From Paraspadella gotoi (Eukaryota > Chaetognatha), in assembly GCA_051294375.1 (NCBI GenBank), contig CM119270.1, positions 11,662,416 to 11,726,415 of the forward strand: DNA of 64,000 bases, in the 5' to 3' direction. Made by a program: the position numbers and the translations under genes. This document shows positions 1-12,417 of the stretch, piece by piece (within the stretch, counting starts at the first letter, position 1; each line of letters opens with the position of its first letter). Below the pieces are notes generated by a model, which was given only the letters and a program-made list of their open reading frames with translations, had not been told where the DNA came from and did not search any database.

Positions 1-34
<34 letters not shown>

Positions 35-590
35 AGTAATTCTCTTTTTAAAAAATGAAAAAATGCAAGATGAGTTCAACTTGGATATGTGGAGGACTTT
101 AAGCGACTGAGGTTGAAAATATTTAAAAGTTCTAAAATATTTATGAAAAATGAAAAAAATTTACCGTTTTTGTTTGCTAATTTTTTTTACTAATTTTTTT
201 CTTGTTTTCACATAATTTCAATACATTTTAAAAAAAGTATTGAAAGGAGGAAAAAGGAAAAGAAAAGAGTGAAAAGAAAAGCATTCGTGTTACAAAGTAA
301 TTTCTTTTAACTTGTGGCGTTTGTTAATTTAATTTTAGGCGGGATTTTTTTTTAAGTTTTTTCACTGTTTAAAAATGGTACTAGAAAAAAAAAAGAGAGC
401 GAGAAAGAAACTTACGGAGAGGAAAAAGGGGAGAGAGTATGCGAGAGAATGAGAGAGTGGGAGAGAAAAGTAAGAGTGAGTGAGAGAAGGGAACGCGAGA
501 AAAAAGAATCATAAAAAAACTTGCCACAACAAAGTTAAAACATAACTTATCCTCGCGATAAATCAGCTTGAGAGCGAAAGAGCGATGGAG

Positions 591-592
<2 letters not shown>

Positions 593-653
<61 letters not shown>

Positions 654-997
654 AAGAGTCACGAGTAATGCATCAGTTTTATGGTTCTCACTATTGAATG
701 AACATGCGCGTTGTTGTAGTAGAAGGTCGTAGACCCAAATAGAAGTTAAATTTTAAAAGAAAAAACAGAATTTGCTTTTTCTAAGCCTTTTCCTTTTCTT
801 TAATTTTTACTACTCGTAATTTTATACTTGGTTTATTCTTTGAACCCTTCTGTTTTATTAAAACTTTGCTTTTATTCTTTCGCTTCTTCAAAGTCATTAA
901 AAAAATTATTTCATCTTTATTCCCCAATCAGATCCACTTGCCTTTTTTATTTTTAAGACTACATTCTTTTACTTTGTTTATTCCATACTTTCCTTAG

Positions 998-1052
<55 letters not shown>
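593..1052. repeat. Pair of GA and CT microsatellites
   Basis: GA run at 593-644 and CT run at 1000-1052 in opposite orientation, with AT-rich unique DNA between. Another GA run opens the window at 1-33. Confidence 0.9.
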
Positions 1053-1054
<2 letters not shown>

Positions 1055-1901
1055 ATTCTCTTCTCTTATTTCTAGCCATTCATTTTCCTTTTTTCATTCA
1101 AACTTCTCTATTTAATTCTTTTTTCTCTTCTCCCTTCATTCTCTTCTCTTCTTTCTTTCCATTCATCTTCCTTTCTTAATATTTACTTCTCTATTTAATC
1201 CTTCTCTCTTTCTCTCTTCATTCCTTCTCCATTTGTTTCTCTCACATCCTTCTTTTCCTTTCTCTCGACGACTTTGGCATCAATGATGCAAAGTAAGCGC
1301 CCTGTCGTCCTGCGAGAGACCACTTTTTTTTTTCTTTCCTGGAGGGGAATTAGCGCGGGCGAAATCAAAGGAGCGAGAAGAGCGCCGGCGCCAAGAGGGG
1401 GGGGAAGAAGGGACACCGGCCGGCCGCCGCTTTCCGTCGAAGCTGCTGCTGCTGCGGCGGAGGTCGGATTGCGTCGAAACGCCGCCGCATTAATCACTTT
1501 CACGGCGTTTACATGTAATTAATGGCCAGAAGGAAACGGGTGGTTCCGAAGACGGCAAAGAGGAGGCGAGTAGGAAGGGTGAGGACTGAGGAGGGTTGGG
1601 TAGGGTAAGGCGAGGTGGGTAATCGATGTGAACCGACGGACACCGGAAGCGAGTTTGTCTCTTTTGAGAGCTCAGCCTGATTTCTCTCTTTCTCCCTTCT
1701 CTCTTCTCTTCTCCCTCTCACACATACACGAAGCTCGAGTTAAAACAAGAACCGGTGGCGCGTAGAAAATCAACCGTTTGCATCTTTAATTCGTAATGAG
1801 GAAGATGAATGGCGCTGTTTCTATTCGCGGCCGTTTGCGGATCGAAGGCGAATCTCGAGAGCGCCAAAGGGGATCGAGGGACCGGTGGAAAAAAAGAGGG
1901 A

Positions 1902-1906
<5 letters not shown>

Positions 1907-1984
<78 letters not shown>
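1907..1984. repeat. GA microsatellite
   Basis: Pure GA run of about 39 units, followed by CAGACAGACAGACGGACAG tetranucleotide-like sequence. Confidence 0.97.
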
Positions 1985-1987
<3 letters not shown>

Positions 1988-3009
1988 AGACAGACAGACA
2001 GACGGACAGAAAGGCATAAACGGAGGGAGAAATAAAGTAATAAAAAATAAGGGTTTAAAAAAAGAACTAGGGCAAATAAGTGATAAGAATAGGAGAAAGA
2101 GACCTTTGGGAATCGCTCGATTTCCGAGGAGAATAACTCAGAGATAAACGGGCGTTGGTGACAGAAAATACGGGCAATCAAGGTGACTGAAAGGAGAGAG
2201 AAGGGAAAGAAAGGCGGCTGGAAGGAGAGGAGGAATCAGAAGGGAACGGAAGGAGAGTAGGAGAGAGAAGGGAACGGAAGGAGAGGAGAAATAAAAAGAA
2301 AAGAGACTGGAAGGACGCAATGAAAAAGACTGGAAGCGAAAAAGAAATTAAATTAAAATAAAAATGTGATATGTAGCTAGCTGAAATAAAATATTAAAAA
2401 ATTTCACTTAATCTCCTACAAAAATTAAGAAAAAAATTGTTCGACTAAAACTAATAGTAAACAAGGAACAAATATATCAAAAAGTAGTACTGTGACTTAG
2501 AGCAAATTATGATGACAGGGTTAAGGATGAAAGTTAAACCATTCGACATTAAATTAACCTCGACTAAATCTGAAAAAAAAATATCAATGAAGAAGGAAGG
2601 AACATGAAATTGACCACTTTTTGGCCCGGCGGACCCAAAAGCCTCGGCGACGTCCCCTCGAGGGAATTCGAAGGGAACATGAAAAATAGTACTACGACGT
2701 CCGGGGGAATATTTTTCAAGCCGTTCCTCCTCGTGACAAAAGACAAATAAAAAACTAATCCGGAACAAACAAAGAAAAGCCCGGGGAAAAATGGCTCGAC
2801 AAATAAAACACTCAGTCTCAGAAAGAAAACAGAAAGAAGTAGGAAAAGAAAAGAGAGGGAAAAAGATGGGGGGGCGAGAGGGAGAAAAAAATTATGGGGT
2901 GAAACTGAAAGAAAAGTTGAGACGCGACGAACACAAGTAGATGACGCAGGATTTCAACGCAAATGGATGATGGACCTCAACGGAGAAGAAATTAACGGCC
3001 AGATGGAAG

Positions 3010-3123
<114 letters not shown>

Positions 3124-3864
3124 TTTTAAAGCGTTGTTAATAATCTTCTACGCTTCTCTTTTCACAGTTTCATCGTTTCCAATTTCTTTCTATCGATCCT
3201 CACCAAGATGTCCTAACCTCGAAACGACTTACCTCTCCACGCAAAGCTCGCGTTAGTTACCCTATCTGTCTTTGCGTTCCCCCCTTTCGATGCTAACTCA
3301 CTTATGTCGCCCGTCGCTCCATCGTTTTTCTATTTTCCTTACCCGTGAATTTTCTCCCTTTTTCCTCTTTCCAACTTTCCCCTTTCGTCAGCCCTTACCT
3401 TCGATTGAGCCAGTTGCTTACTCAGTGACTTCCGTCGGTCGCCCCAATTCGAGTTTTCTTTGTTTAACCCTAAGAAATATATTCACTTTTTCTATTTTTC
3501 CTTCCATCCATCGCCGAGATGACCCTTTCTATATCCACTCTTCTTTTCAATCTCCTCTCCAACTCTCCCTGACGCCATAACCCTCCTCTCCTCCCCGCCC
3601 CACGCCGCCCCATAGCATCTCCAAGTCCAAACCTCAACTCCCACTTCATTTGCCATTTCGTTTCAATTAACCATTTCAATTACGCATTTTGCGACTCAGC
3701 TTCACCGCTGATTACCCTTCACCTCTCCTCTTTCCAATTCCACCTCATTTAGCTTCTTTGGCTTTTCTCTTCTCGAAACTTTCCCAGATCCCGCATCCAC
3801 ACTTACCCTATCACATAATCCGCTTCCCTGCCCCTTTCCCCCCTCACCTCGGACGAGGGAGGCA

Positions 3865-3981
3865 ATGAGCGTGGGTATTAAAGGGAACGAGGCCAGCGGC
3901 GCTTTTTCTATGGCGCCTTCGATGGGATTTATCGATGGCGATAAAGCGGCGGCGACGACGAAAGCCGAGGTGGCCCCTTAA
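3865..3981 (+). CDS. Small ORF of 38 codons in a GC-rich island
   Basis: ATG at 3865 opens MSVGIKGNEASGAFSMAP and ends at TAA (3979-3981), just before repeated GAGAGGC-type units. Nothing similar comes to mind. It is included only because composition changes sharply here. Confidence 0.15.
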   Translation: MSVGIKGNEASGAFSMAPSMGFIDGDKAAATTKAEVAP

Positions 3982-4422
3982 GAGCCTGAGAGGCCCGACA
4001 GGCTCTTTTGAGAGGCAGCGAGGTCCTGAAGGCCCCTTAGAGCTGGAGAGGCCCGAGATGCCAATGAATAGGTAGAGTTTTGTGGGCCTTTCAGTTATAT
4101 ATATAGCAGGTCCGTGTAAAGGTTCATATATACTATTAGAAAAAAGCTTTAAGGGCCATTCCTCCTTCTGGACCAGCAAAAGAGGTCAGACCACCACTTG
4201 TTACCTACAACTCCCCAGGATTACCAGTACTCAATCCCACCAGGCACTTCACATTTCCACACTTCACTTCATTCATCATCTCCGATCACCCCAAACTTCA
4301 CCCCAAAACTTTCAGCAGCACCACTCCCGATTTCTGTCGGTTTTCGGTTCCGCCACCCCCGTGCAACCTTTATACTCGGTCTTTTGATATTTATTTAAAA
4401 TATCCGTTACTTAAAAGTCTCG

Positions 4423-4460
<38 letters not shown>

Positions 4461-4485
4461 NNNNNNNNNNNNNNNNNNNNNNNNN
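4461..4485. other. Assembly gap, 25 N
   Basis: Run of exactly 25 N at the outer edge of the first inverted repeat, with a CT microsatellite on its left. A fixed 25-N length suggests a scaffold join of unknown size. Confidence 0.95.
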
Positions 4486-6971
4486 ATACCAGTTACACCT
4501 GACTTCCTGTCAAATGTACGGTATTTTGATCCCTGAGTCGTAACTTGAAAATGATTTACCCATATCTGTGTTGTTTGATCGATCTCGTGTGTTCTCGAAT
4601 TTCGAACTTCGAAAGATCTCAAGGTTGGAAAATTCGGTGGTTTTCGCCCCCTTTCAGGTGGATGGTGCGTTTTGTTTGGGGTCACCCGTCGATTTGTTTG
4701 GGCAAGGGGGCAGAAGGGTGGAGAGGTCGAGAGTGGGCGAGAGAAACGGGAGAAAGGGTTAGGGGGGGGGAAAGAGAAACAGAAAATTAAGGAGGAAGAA
4801 AGAAGGTTGGAGGAAATGGAAATAGTGTGTCTCGGGAACGGTAAGGTTTAGAAGGCTGACATCGACGACGACGACGACGACACGACGACGACGGACGACG
4901 GCGACGACGACGGCGAGCGAAAGCGACGCCGCGGCGACGGCGAATGTGACGGGAGCAAAAGGGCAGGGGAGACCGCGAGCCAAACGCGTCCGAGACGTCG
5001 ACGGCTCCCTCGAGACTCGACAGATGTTGGCGGCGGTTTCGGCGCCATGGCGGCGTGGCGGCTGCGACGGATGCTGCGGCGTGGCGACTGCGGCGGATCC
5101 TGTGGCTGCGGCGGCGATAGCGCCGTGAGCCGCGGGGAAGAAAATAGTTCAAAAAGTGGTAGGGAGACGAAGATTTTGTAAAAATGTGGATTCTGTTTTG
5201 GTTGGTGTCGGAATTACAAACTTTGTTCATGAGTTAAATAAAAGTAAAAACTTAGTATGTCAAGACGTTGAACGAGAAAAGAGTTTTAAGGAGAAGTTGA
5301 GACACATTACATTATCCCTTTGAAAAAGGGAGAAAAAAACACCGAATTCTTTCATTTGTCTAAGCCGTGGAAAATGGTAAAAACAAAGGGAAAGATGAAT
5401 GACAGAATAAAAGAAAAGACTCTGATGGAAGACAAATTGGATCAACACTCTCAGACGGAATAATTCTGATAAGATCGGATACGAGAAAATCTTTCCTAAA
5501 TACTCCTTACAGAATGAAAAGAAATTTATAAACCAATTTAAACTTATTCATTCATTCAATTAACAAGATGTCTATCCTCTGAGTTTAGTTTACAAGATAA
5601 AAAACAAAACAAGACCCTGCTAACTTTCATTCAAGAGTCTCTTACAGTCTAGTTTAATAACTGTCTTGGATATGAATGAATGTGTAATATAGTCCGAGGG
5701 AAAGAGAACATTTTTATTAACTTTCTAGTTTTTCTCTCAAAAAAATTCTTTTTTCTTTCTATTACTAAATCGATTCAATAGTAAAACTTTTTGAATTAGT
5801 TTCATTGGGTTGTTGCACTGAAGCTTTTAAATATTTATTTAATATATAACAAATGACAAAAATTTTTTTGTTAAAAATAGTTTAAAGGAACGGGATTTCC
5901 TTATAGAGACTTGAAAAAGGTTAAATGAAGTTAGTACTACAATGTTTAAAAATTTTTGACAAGAAATTGTTAAAAACAGAAAAACGTTAAAAAATCTCAT
6001 CATCATCATCATCGGCTGAATTTTATAGTTTTTTAAAATTTTTATCAATAAAACCAAAAAATTTAAAATTTTGTATTAATAACCATCTATCTAACTTTTA
6101 AAGCTCTATCAGAATCCATTTAAAAAAAAAATTGAAAAATTCAAAAAAAATTTTTAACATTTATATAGTAATAAAATAATCTTTAAAATGCTTCCGTGCA
6201 CTTTATTAATAAGATAAATTTTTTTAAAATTATTTTTTTTTCATATTTCTCAACAGTCACTTTATCATATTTTATTTGAGAGAACTTCTAGTTTCAACCT
6301 GTTCCGGCCTAATGTGTAATATATCTTTTCCGAGATAGAAACATTTTCTTATTAAGACCCATAATCATTTAGTTTCTTATATAAAATAACAGAACTACTA
6401 CATAGAGGAATCAACCTTCTCAGACGGGCATCTCTGATTGAATGATCATTCTGTCATCAATCACCCTTCAATCCTCGAGAACGAATTGGATCACCCTTCA
6501 GAGAATCACTCTTTCTCCGAGCCTACGAAGGCGCCTTTCCACGTGGGGAGGCAGGTGTTCAGCACACCAGGGCGCTTTCTCGCCTCGGAATCGGAACCGC
6601 TTTTTACTGGAAATATGAAACGGGAACTGCATTTTATGAGATGCATCCTTCCTTTTTATGGACTTTTGATGATGATGCCATTAAAAACGAACGGGAGCCG
6701 TCCCCAAAGTCAACCGCACGGCCAAGATCCCCAACCTACCGTTTCCAAAACAATGTCATATTATGCAAAAAAGAACAGTTGCTACTTTAATATACAAATA
6801 TATGTAAATTTGTGAAAATAATTCAACACCTTTAGACAAAAACACTATCATCAAAACACAAACATGAACTATTCGAGACTGCAGACACTCACCGCTTGCG
6901 ATGCAGTCATGTAAAGACAGCTTTGAGGAAAAAAGTCTTTAAGACGTTGAGAAAGAAAAAATCGCAACATC
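4486..6971. repeat. Left arm of a 4.3 kb inverted repeat
   Basis: Reverse-complement match to 7027-8812, from TACCAGTTACACC just after the 25-N gap to the central GA/CT block. It contains a GC-rich GAC-repeat region (about 4860-5130) and AT-rich DNA. It is about 630 bp longer than the right arm because of extra sequence at 5692-6323. No coding region was recognised. Confidence 0.9.
5692..6323. other. Extra segment in one arm of the inverted repeat, flanked by a 12-13 bp direct repeat
   Basis: The left arm holds about 630 bp absent from the right arm. AATGTGTAATATA stands at both edges (about 5679-5691 and 6311-6323), while the right arm has a single related copy near 7613-7625. This is the pattern of an insertion with target-site duplication, or of a deletion in the other arm between direct repeats. 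The segment is AT-rich, contains a CAT-triplet run near 5998-6013, and has no terminal inverted repeats or ORF that I can see. Confidence 0.6.
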
Positions 6972-7026
6972 TAGGAGAGAGAGAGAAAGAGAAAGAAGAG
7001 AGAGAGAGAGAGACTCTCTCTCTCTC
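6972..7026. repeat. GA/CT hairpin at the centre of the inverted repeat
   Basis: GA-rich DNA (about 6972-7010) switches to CT repeats (about 7011-7026), so the palindrome continues into the microsatellite itself with almost no spacer. Confidence 0.7.
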
Positions 7027-8374
7027 AGATGTGCGATTTTTTCTTTCTCAACGTCTTAAGACTTTTCCTCAAAGCTTCTTTACTGACTGCATCGCAACGG
7101 TGAGTGTCTGCATCTCGATAGTCCATTTGTTTTATGATAATTTTTCAAAAGTTAAATTATTTTCACAAATTTACATATATTTGTATATTAAAGTAGCAAC
7201 TGTTCTTTTTGTAAAACATTTTCTTGGGAACTCTGGCCGTTGACTATTGGGACGGCTCCCGTTCGTTTTTAATGGCATCATCATCAAAGTCATAAAAAGA
7301 AGGAATGCATCTCATTAAAATGCAGTTCCGATTTCCCTATTTCCAGTAAAGCGTTCCGAGTTCCGAGGGCGAGAAAGCGCCCTGGTGCTGAACACCTGCC
7401 TCCCCACGTGGAAAGGCGCCTTCGTAGCTCGGAGAAGAGTGATTCTCTGAAGGGTGATCCAATTCGTCTCGAGGATTGAAGGGTGATTGATGACAGAATG
7501 ATCATTCAATCAGAGATGCCCCGTCTGAGAAGGTTGATCCTCTATGTAGTCTGTTATTTTTAAAGAAACTAAATGATTATGGGTCTATAAGAATGTTCTC
7601 TATCTCGGAAAGATATATTACATATATCACTTCATATCCGAGACAGTTATTAAACTAGACTGTAAGAGTCTCTTGAATGAAAGTTAGCAGGGTCTTGTTT
7701 TGTTTTTATCTTGTAAACTAAACTCAGAGGATAGACATCTTGTTAATTGAATGAACGAATAAGTTTTAAATTGGTTTTATAAATTTCTTATTCATTCTGT
7801 AAGGAGTATTTAGGAAAGATTTTCCGTATCCGATCTTATCAGAATTATTCCGTCTGAGAGTGTTGATCCAATTTGTCTTCCATCAGAGTCTTTTCTTTTA
7901 TTCTGTCATTCATCTTTCCCTTTGTTTTTACCATTTTCCACGGCTTAAGACAAAATGAAAGAATTCGGGTTTTTTTCTCCCTTTTTCAAAGGGATAATGT
8001 AATGTGTCTCAACTTCTCCTTAAAACTCTTTTCTCCTTCAACGTCTTGACATACTAAGTTTTTACTTTTATTTAACTCATGACAAAGTTTGTAATTCCGA
8101 CACCAACCAAAACAGAATCCACATTTTTACAAAATCTCTGTCTCCCTACCACTTTTTGAACTATTTCTTCCCCGCAGCCACAGGATCCGCCGCAGTCGCC
8201 ACGCCGCAGCATCCGTCGCAGCCGCCACGCCGCCACGGCGCCGAAACCGCCGCCAACATCTGTCGAGTCTCGAGGGAGCCGTCGACGTCTCGGACGCCGT
8301 TTGGCTCGCGGTCTCCCCCTGCCCTTTCGCTCCCGTCACATTCGCCGTCGCCGCGGCGTCGCTTTCGTCGCCGT

Positions 8375-8407
<33 letters not shown>

Positions 8408-8812
8408 TGTAGTCGTCATCGTTGTCGTCGATGTCACCTTCTAAACCTTACCTTTCACCGAGACACACTATTTCCATTTCCTCTCCAACCTTCTTTCTTC
8501 TCCCCTTAATTTTCTGTTTCTCTTCCCCCCCCCTAACCCTTTCTCCCGTTTTCCTCTCGCCCACTCTCGACCTCTCCCACTTCTTCTGCCCCCTTGCCCA
8601 AACAAATCGACGGGTGACCCCAAACAAAACCACCATCCACTTGAAAGGGGGCGAAAACCACCGAATTTCCAACCTTGAGAATCTTTCGAAGTTCGAATTC
8701 GAACACACGAGATCATCAACAACACAGATATGGGTAAATCATTTTCAAGTTACGACTCAGGGATCAAAAATACACGTCATTGACAGGGAAGTCAGGTGTA
8801 ACTGGTACTCTG
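7027..8812. repeat. Right arm of the 4.3 kb inverted repeat
   Basis: Mirror of 4486-6971 with many small indels. It ends at GGTGTAACTGGTAC. Directly beyond it (from about 8822) lies a fragment of the dispersed repeat family described at 10770. It contains a CGT-triplet stretch near 8365-8410, the mirror of the GAC triplets in the left arm. Confidence 0.9.
7648..7800 (+). repeat. Probable diverged copy of the TTGGTTGTACCAA repeat family (mirrored at about 5510-5665)
   Basis: AAACTAGACTGTAAGAGTCT, then TGAAAGTTAGCAGGGTCTTG, then ATCTTGTAAAC resemble the 5' half of the family. Because this stretch is inside the inverted repeat, it is present in both arms. The 3' end is degenerate. Confidence 0.45.
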
Positions 8813-8821
8813 GTAGTGAAT

Positions 8822-9010
8822 AAACTAGACTGCGAGAGAGTCTTGATTGAAAGCTTACAGGGTCCCGCTATCTTATTATCTCGGGATAAAGGTCAGAACT
8901 TACCATAGCATTTCAAAAGTCTAGGGTAGGAATGCTAATTTAGAGAGATAATTATTTTTAAATTATAAATGGTAAATTTTAAATTGATGATTGTACCAAT
9001 TTCATAGTAT
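8822..9010 (+). repeat. Dispersed repeat family (TTGGTTGTACCAA family), diverged copy
   Basis: Starts TAAACTAGACTG, continues AGTCTTGATTGAAAGCTTACAGGG, and ends near GATTGTACCAATTTCATAG, matching the order of the longest copy on the opposite strand at 40255-40440. The middle is poorly conserved. It abuts the outer end of the inverted repeat arm. Confidence 0.6.
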
Positions 9011-9904
9011 GTATATAATCAAATTCGTATTTTACGTGTATAGCAGACAACGTACATTGAATTTTAGATATTACATTTCTGTCAAATTAAACACGTCTCA
9101 CCTTAAGCGAGTTCCTTCCTCGCCCATTTTCCGCCCACTCACCCTCACCCACCCATAAAACCTCACCCGGCTGCCTCCCTTCCCTCTTCCCCCCACAACT
9201 TTCCCGGCGTCTTAATGGAGAAAGCATAAAGGCATAGAAAACAGTGACAACCCCTTGAATTCTTTGCACGACCTTGTTCGACGCGTGACTGGGACGATTT
9301 TTCAATCTCCGCGGCGGACGCGAGGATACGGGCACCTCCCCGATATTTTTTTTTTTTAATCTTTTTTATTTTAGATAATATGAAAAAATTAATTGGAAAA
9401 GAGGCTGAAATATAAGCAATTATGTCATCAGAGAGGCTAAGTTATTTTCGAAATTGGATATCATCAAAATGAAAGCCCCTGTTCCTGTATTTTTGAAGTG
9501 TCTTAACTGTTCAAATATTACGACTCGTCAAGTAACATGCAAATTCAAAAGAATAAACTAGGATAGAACAAGCGAATAACGTTACATATCGCTTCTTTCA
9601 GATTTATATCAGTGTAACGCTTACAATAAGGGTACCGCTCGTTTTTCTTCAGCGAGATCCCCCCGCGCTTTGTTTCTTTTTCCCACTTTCACCGCTTTAG
9701 TTGTCTTCGTTGCCTTTGTTTCGACGTTTATCCTCTGTGACCAAGTTACCCCTGGAGCTCGAGGCCAGCCACCTGCTTTCGAAATAGTCGCTTGCCAAAG
9801 GAAACGATTTTTTCTCCCCGAGTTTGTTCTTGGTGAAAGTTTGGACTCTGAAGAAAAGCTTTCCTTTTATCTCCTCTCCTCTTTCTTTCGACCTTCTACT
9901 CTCT

Positions 9905-9978
9905 GTTTCTTTCTTCTTTCTTTCTTCTTTCTTTCTTTCTTTCTTTCTTTCTCTTTCTTCTTTCTTTCTTTTCTTTCT

Positions 9979-10026
<48 letters not shown>

Positions 10027-10096
10027 TTCTTTTTCTCTGTTTTCCGCTCTCCTTCTCTCCTCTCTCCTTTCCCTCCTCTCTCTCTCGCTTCCCCCC

Positions 10097-10189
<93 letters not shown>

Positions 10190-10190
10190 C
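9905..10190. repeat. CTTT tetranucleotide tract followed by CT microsatellite
   Basis: CTTT repeats with interruptions (9905-10027), then CT-rich DNA with near-pure CT blocks (10100-10190). The Ser/Leu/Phe-rich frames read through it are artefacts of the repeat. Confidence 0.95.
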
Positions 10191-10769
10191 TTCCTCACCT
10201 CTTTCTCACTCTCTACTTAACATTTATCCGTTTAAAAAACATGGAGAAAGTTCGCGCTCGCGAAAAAAAAGAAGAAAAACCAAACAAAAAAAAATATAAG
10301 AAAATAAAGGAAGAAGAGAGAGAAAAGATAGTTTGGCGCATTTTTGGTTTGCGTCGCGAAGGTCGAGAGACGCTGAACGGGGAGTGAAAAACAAACAAGC
10401 GAAAAACCCCGAGAGGGTAAAACCTTGACTCGTCTCGTCTCTCGCCCCCCCCTCCTCCCTCCCACCTTTTACTCCCTCGCGTCCTTTGTCACGTCGTCGC
10501 CATCTTTGACTTGAGCCTTTTCCTCTAATTCGTCACGTCGGTCTTCCTCGTTCACAGTCACGTCTCGCTCGTTCATTGTCATCATCGCGTCACTTTCAAA
10601 CTCTCGTTCGCCTTCGTCACGATGAAGCAATAGGTTTGTGCTTGAGTTTTCAAGTTGCTAAATCGTTGATACTTTATTGCACAGACGTGGAATTGAAATT
10701 GGAATTTTTTTAAAATTTAATGATTATTAGTTTGTCAATAAACTCATAAACTCAACGAAAAGAAAGTTT

Positions 10770-10905
10770 ATATTATCTTGTAAGTGTGATGGAGGCCTTA
10801 AACCACCAAAGCCTGTCCAAAGTCAGGGACAAGATAGCTTATTTATTAAATGAATGGATAATTTTTATATTGGTTGTACCAATTTCATACAATGAAAGAT
10901 CACAA
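10770..10905 (+). repeat. Dispersed repeat family (TTGGTTGTACCAA family), copy next to a TTTA array
   Basis: About 120 bp aligns with the reverse complement of 40260-40390. Shared blocks are CTTGTAAG.GTGATGGAGG, CACCAAAGCC, AAGATAGCT.ATTTATTAAATGAAT and the end motif TTGGTTGTACCAATTTCAT. The end motif contains a near-palindrome, TTGGTTGTACCAA. Here it is followed by the long TTTA array. The element class is unknown; no ORF. Confidence 0.7.
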
Positions 10906-10910
10906 CTTTA

Positions 10911-10913
10911 TGT

Positions 10914-10988
<75 letters not shown>

Positions 10989-11022
10989 TTTGTTTATTTA
11001 TTTATTTATTTATTTCTTGTTT

Positions 11023-11057
<35 letters not shown>

Positions 11058-11064
11058 TTGTTTT
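10911..11064. repeat. TTTA tetranucleotide array
   Basis: About 35 units of TTTA with a few interruptions, starting at the 3' end of a dispersed repeat copy. Such arrays often grow from the tail of an inserted element. Confidence 0.95.
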
Positions 11065-11633
11065 TATTTACCTATTTACTTAATAAGTATTTAACTTTTT
11101 TATCACGTTTTCTTTACATAATTTTCATTACACTTTGAAATCCTTTAAATGTCTCTCCATTATCTTTAATTCTCATCTATCCCTTTTTCGCACTTCTTTT
11201 CGCGTCTCTCATCTTCATTTTCCCAACATTCACGATTCTCTTTCATTGCCATTATCTTGATTGTCCAATCTTAAATGACCCTCTTTGTCCTCTTTGTCTC
11301 CGCTTTTTCTTATTCGTTTTGTCCATCATCTCGATGGTTCATTCTTTTCTCGCGCTCTTTTTGCCCTTCATTTTCTATTCTTCTGGCTCCGCTAGATATA
11401 TATTGTTCAATGATCAATGTTCATCATTGGTTAACCCTTTCCCTACTGTTCACTTTTCTTTGTCTCTTAATTTCCTCATTTCCTTGTCCATCTTCCAAAT
11501 CGCCCCACTCTTATGGATCTTCTTTAACCTTTTTTTTTTGTCTTCTTTGTCTCTCATACTTCTCTCTTTTTCCTCACAATCCTGCGCGTCAATCCTTTCA
11601 CGATTCACGTTTGACCTCTTCGCCTCGATCAGT

Positions 11634-12417
11634 NNNNNNNNNNNNNNNNNNNNNNNNNNNNNNNNNNNNNNNNNNNNNNNNNNNNNNNNNNNNNNNNNNN
11701 NNNNNNNNNNNNNNNNNNNNNNNNNNNNNNNNNNNNNNNNNNNNNNNNNNNNNNNNNNNNNNNNNNNNNNNNNNNNNNNNNNNNNNNNNNNNNNNNNNNN
11801 NNNNNNNNNNNNNNNNNNNNNNNNNNNNNNNNNNNNNNNNNNNNNNNNNNNNNNNNNNNNNNNNNNNNNNNNNNNNNNNNNNNNNNNNNNNNNNNNNNNN
11901 NNNNNNNNNNNNNNNNNNNNNNNNNNNNNNNNNNNNNNNNNNNNNNNNNNNNNNNNNNNNNNNNNNNNNNNNNNNNNNNNNNNNNNNNNNNNNNNNNNNN
12001 NNNNNNNNNNNNNNNNNNNNNNNNNNNNNNNNNNNNNNNNNNNNNNNNNNNNNNNNNNNNNNNNNNNNNNNNNNNNNNNNNNNNNNNNNNNNNNNNNNNN
12101 NNNNNNNNNNNNNNNNNNNNNNNNNNNNNNNNNNNNNNNNNNNNNNNNNNNNNNNNNNNNNNNNNNNNNNNNNNNNNNNNNNNNNNNNNNNNNNNNNNNN
12201 NNNNNNNNNNNNNNNNNNNNNNNNNNNNNNNNNNNNNNNNNNNNNNNNNNNNNNNNNNNNNNNNNNNNNNNNNNNNNNNNNNNNNNNNNNNNNNNNNNNN
12301 NNNNNNNNNNNNNNNNNNNNNNNNNNNNNNNNNNNNNNNNNNNNNNNNNNNNNNNNNNNNNNNNNNNNNNNNNNNNNNNNNNNNNNNNNNNNNNNNNNNN
12401 NNNNNNNNNNNNNNNNN
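11634..12417. other. Assembly gap, 784 N
   Basis: Unknown sequence. Open frames reported through it have no meaning. Confidence 0.98.

Noticed and set aside
1796-2035. Arg/Glu-rich open frames through GA runs, and Ser/Leu-rich frames on the other strand (also at 381-662, 21122-21440, 21817-22023, 35954-36756, 60152-60373, 62029-62406)
   Set aside because: They exist only because a dinucleotide run has no stop codons in most frames; there is no complexity, splice context or conserved motif.
9670-10387. Phe/Ser/Leu-rich frames of about 200 codons
   Set aside because: Translation of CTTT and CT repeats, open in several frames at once.
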